Source: Nitrososphaerota archaeon | GTDB taxonomy: Archaea; Iainarchaeota; Iainarchaeia; Iainarchaeales; VGJJ01 | Assembly (NCBI GenBank): GCA_020053155.1 | Contig: JAGVNS010000129.1 | Span: 1 to 8,102 of the forward strand | Length of the DNA stretch: 8,102 bases | Direction: 5' to 3' | Shown here: piece by piece, positions 6,699-8,102 of the stretch | Position numbering within the stretch: the first letter of the stretch is position 1 | Layout: each line of letters opens with the position of its first letter | Notes under the pieces: model-generated | The model's database searches: none | What the model was told of the DNA's origin: nothing | Seen by the model: the letters and a program-made list of their open reading frames with translations, nothing else | Made by a program: the position numbers and the translations under genes

Positions 6699-6708
6699 TT
6701 TAAATATT
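6699..6708 (-). promoter_or_regulatory. TATA element for the coiled-coil/DUF192 operon, possibly shared with uppS
   Basis: The minus strand reads AATATTTAAA, centred near 6703. Transcription starting about 25 nt on, near 6678, would give a leader of about 12 nt carrying the SD-like GGGAGAAGG before the ATG at 6666. The element is nearly symmetric, so it could also direct rightward transcription from about 6729 towards uppS. Confidence 0.5.
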
Positions 6709-6723
6709 GTCTCAACCCTCCTC

Positions 6724-6728
6724 TATAT
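6724..6728 (+). promoter_or_regulatory. TATA-like element for uppS
   Basis: The sequence CTCTATATCA is centred at about 6726, 24 nt before the ATG at 6750. That spacing fits a leaderless transcript. An AGGG ending at 6743, 6 nt before the same ATG, could act as an SD if transcription begins further upstream at the shared element. Confidence 0.4.
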
Positions 6729-6749
6729 CATGCCCCGTTAGGGATGATT

Positions 6750-7448
6750 ATGTCGTTACACTCAATCGCTTTCATTCCGGATGGAAACCGCCGGTTTGCG
6801 GCTACCCAAAAATTGTCTCTGGCCGATGCCTATCAAATAGGGACGCAGCGCTCGTGGGATGTCATGCAGTGGCTGGGAGAATACCCCCACATCAAAGTGG
6901 CAACATTTTACACGCTCTCTCTAGAAAATATCACGCGCAGCGCGGTGGAAATGAACGTGTTGTTTGATATTTTTGAGCGTGAAGCCGACAAAATTTTGTC
7001 GGATGAATTATACAAAACGCATGAGTTTGCCATTAACTTTTTAGGCCGCCTCGAAAAATTTCCCATCCGTCTGCGTGAAAAGATGGGCAAAATAGAAACC
7101 CAAAGCAAAGATTATGCCAAACGTGTCATTAACGTTGCCATTGGATACAATGGGCGCACGGAGATTGTGGATGCGGCTAAAAAATTGGTGAAAGACGTGA
7201 TGGCATCCAACATCCCTCTCGATTCGATAAATGAAGAGTCATTCAAAAAGTATTTGTATTCCAATTTTCAGGACCCTGATTTGATTATTCGAACAGGGTA
7301 CACGCAACGCTTATCTGGATTTTTAACGTATCAGAGCGTCTATTCTGAATTGCTTTTTCTCAACAAGTATTGGCCCGAATTCTCAAAAGAGGATTTGAAC
7401 ACGGCTATTACCACATTTGATTCACGCGACAGACGATTTGGGAAATAG
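6750..7448 (+). CDS. uppS: Cis-prenyltransferase (UppS family)
   Basis: The protein has 232 residues from the ATG at 6750. The UppS family (PF01255) adds isopentenyl units to an allylic diphosphate to make long polyprenyl diphosphate, the precursor of the lipid carrier for glycans. Visible motifs are the catalytic-Asp motif FIPDGNRRFA (8-17, D11), FYTLSLENITR (53-63), INVAIGYNGRTEIVDAA (127-143), DLIIRTG then QRLSGFL (177-192, with Arg181, Arg187 and Ser189), VYSELLF with Glu200, WPEF, and the terminal RRFGK carrying the RXG motif of homodimeric enzymes. Two oddities stand out: the usual RTGGE is RTGYT, and the usual R-x3-H-x2-G stretch is L-x3-Y-x2-G, so Leu and Tyr replace the Arg and His equivalent to E. 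coli R39 and H43. The core catalytic residues remain, so activity is likely. A second ATG at 6744 would add two residues. It diverges from the coiled-coil/DUF192 operon. Confidence 0.92.
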   Translation: MSLHSIAFIPDGNRRFAATQKLSLADAYQIGTQRSWDVMQWLGEYPHIKVATFYTLSLENITRSAVEMNVLFDIFEREADKILSDELYKTHEFAINFLGRLEKFPIRLREKMGKIETQSKDYAKRVINVAIGYNGRTEIVDAAKKLVKDVMASNIPLDSINEESFKKYLYSNFQDPDLIIRTGYTQRLSGFLTYQSVYSELLFLNKYWPEFSKEDLNTAITTFDSRDRRFGK

Positions 7449-7572
7449 AAACCCCAACTCCACAACTAATTTACCAACTCAAGACTTCATAAAAAGTATA
7501 ATTTTGAAGAGTTTATCGAAGCCGAGAACGAATATTTGCCATTCACATGAATAGCAAAATAAGTGTTTGAGT
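7449..7572. other. Convergent intergenic region
   Basis: This 124-bp gap lies between two converging genes. It holds only weak U-rich signals: T4 at 7502-7505 for the rightward transcript, and A5 at 7491-7495 (T5 on the minus strand) for the leftward one. A poor interrupted hairpin surrounds them (AACTC near 7477 with GAGTT near 7510). No gene or RNA is recognised. Confidence 0.4.
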
Positions 7573-7992
7573 TTAACGGGTGGTGAATGATTTTACCAAT
7601 CGCCGGATCTCTGCCGCAGCACGCTCGCCGATTGCTTTGGAAACGGCTTGTAGTTCGCGTCCTTTGTAGAATTGTATTATTGTCGCCCCATCTTTTTTAC
7701 GGGGTTTGAAATACGTTTTTTCGGCCCAACGATGCATTGTCATCCATCGGTTTAGTATTTTTGCACGCTGCTGTGGTGTCAACGGTTTTCCGGCGTTGTG
7801 TGCGACAATCGCCTTGAATCCGTCGATGGTAATAGATGAACGTCCATATCCAATCCTTTGTGGAACCCATGTCCCTGGCCCAGCGATACCAGTCAACACT
7901 ATGTTAATATCTTTTGCAACCGTTCCGGCCCTACTCGTTCGTGCACGGGGCCCGGCTTTTCCCCTATTTCCCGCTCTGCTTCGATTTGCCAT
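7573..7992 (-). CDS. Small basic protein of unknown function
   Basis: The protein has 139 residues from the ATG at 7992. The first 27 residues are Arg/Lys/Gly/Ala-rich (MANRSRAGNRGKAGPRARTS), like the disordered tail of a nucleic-acid-binding or ribosome-associated protein. The rest looks folded: INIVLTGIAGPGTWVPQRIGYGR (29-51), GFKAIVAHNAGKPLTPQQRAKILNRW (58-83), then IIQFYKGRELQAVSKAIGERAAAEIRRLVKSF (105-136), whose end is an amphipathic basic helix. No family is recognised, and no cysteines or membrane segment are present. The frame stays open to an ATG at 8091 (172 residues, weak AAAGGT SD). I prefer 7992 because a TTTAAA-type TATA element lies 24-25 nt upstream and the extra residues look non-coding. 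It is read towards uppS and has no visible operon partner. Confidence 0.6.
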   Translation of the reverse strand: MANRSRAGNRGKAGPRARTSRAGTVAKDINIVLTGIAGPGTWVPQRIGYGRSSITIDGFKAIVAHNAGKPLTPQQRAKILNRWMTMHRWAEKTYFKPRKKDGATIIQFYKGRELQAVSKAIGERAAAEIRRLVKSFTTR

Positions 7993-8012
7993 GATACATG
8001 TAATATTTCGAC

Positions 8013-8022
8013 ATTTAAAAAA
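8013..8022 (-). promoter_or_regulatory. TATA element for the small basic protein gene
   Basis: The minus strand reads TTTTTTAAAT, with TTTAAA centred near 8016.5, about 24-25 nt upstream of the ATG at 7992. No SD precedes that ATG. The spacing supports a leaderless transcript and the shorter start. Confidence 0.45.
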
Positions 8023-8102
8023 CAGCATGTTATTGTGGCTCTGTTGAAAGTCTCGGTTTTCAGGTTTAACCGTTGTCCTAGTAACAGGCATTTTACCTTT
8101 TG

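Larger units (their letters stand above)
6686..6739. repeat. 9-bp inverted repeat spanning the divergent promoter
   Basis: AACGGGGCA (6686-6694) and its exact complement TGCCCCGTT (6731-6739) are separated by 36 bp that include the TATA-like elements of both divergent genes. Each copy lies just inside the promoter of one gene. The layout suits paired half-sites for one regulator, but a chance repeat cannot be excluded. Confidence 0.7.

Noticed and set aside
7449..7572. Possible tRNA or structured RNA in the convergent gap
   Set aside because: No cloverleaf, conserved T-loop sequence or strong stem is visible; only a weak interrupted hairpin.
1..8102. Defence system, CRISPR array, transposon or prophage
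   Set aside because: No spaced direct repeats, transposase or integrase motifs, terminal inverted repeats or recognisable defence domains were found on either strand.

Overview
The window looks archaeal, most likely from a small-genome DPANN-type lineage such as Iainarchaeota/Diapherotrites or Micrarchaeota. That placement is an inference from gene content. The markers are a PAC2-family proteasome-assembly protein with an HbYX-type tail, an archaeal-style TadA/TadC pair, a DUF192 protein, a divergent cis-prenyltransferase, and a surface protein with a C-terminal membrane anchor. Several genes also have a TATA-like element about 24-26 nt before the ATG, the spacing expected for leaderless archaeal mRNAs. 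No rRNA, tRNA, CRISPR array, insertion sequence or integrase was seen.

Layout. Positions 1-1016 (+) hold the C-terminal part of a secreted, membrane-anchored surface protein whose start lies outside the window. It meets a leftward two-gene operon with overlapping stop codons. That operon is a PAC2-family protein (2644 to 1820) followed 6 nt later by an unrecognised 266-residue protein (1813 to 1013). An AT-rich gap (2645-2926) carries a perfect 10-bp inverted repeat and the PAC2 promoter. Next is a leftward secretion/pilus cassette, TadA ATPase (5776 to 4430) directly abutting TadC membrane protein (4429 to 2927). Further right is a second leftward pair, a 96-residue charged coiled-coil protein (6666 to 6376) overlapping a DUF192 protein (6376 to 5945) by one base. 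A compact divergent promoter with a 9-bp inverted repeat separates this pair from the rightward cis-prenyltransferase (6750-7448). The window ends with a small, very basic, unrecognised leftward gene (7992 to 7573).

How the parts may fit together. Three themes relate to the cell surface: the anchored protein with four N-glycosylation sequons, the TadA-TadC motor and platform, and the prenyltransferase that would make the polyprenol carrier for glycans. The PAC2 operon belongs to protein quality control. I see no convincing defence system or mobile element. The less ordinary items are the HbYX tail coupled to an unknown gene, the substitutions at normally conserved phosphate-binding positions in the prenyltransferase, and two symmetric DNA elements in the intergenic regions.
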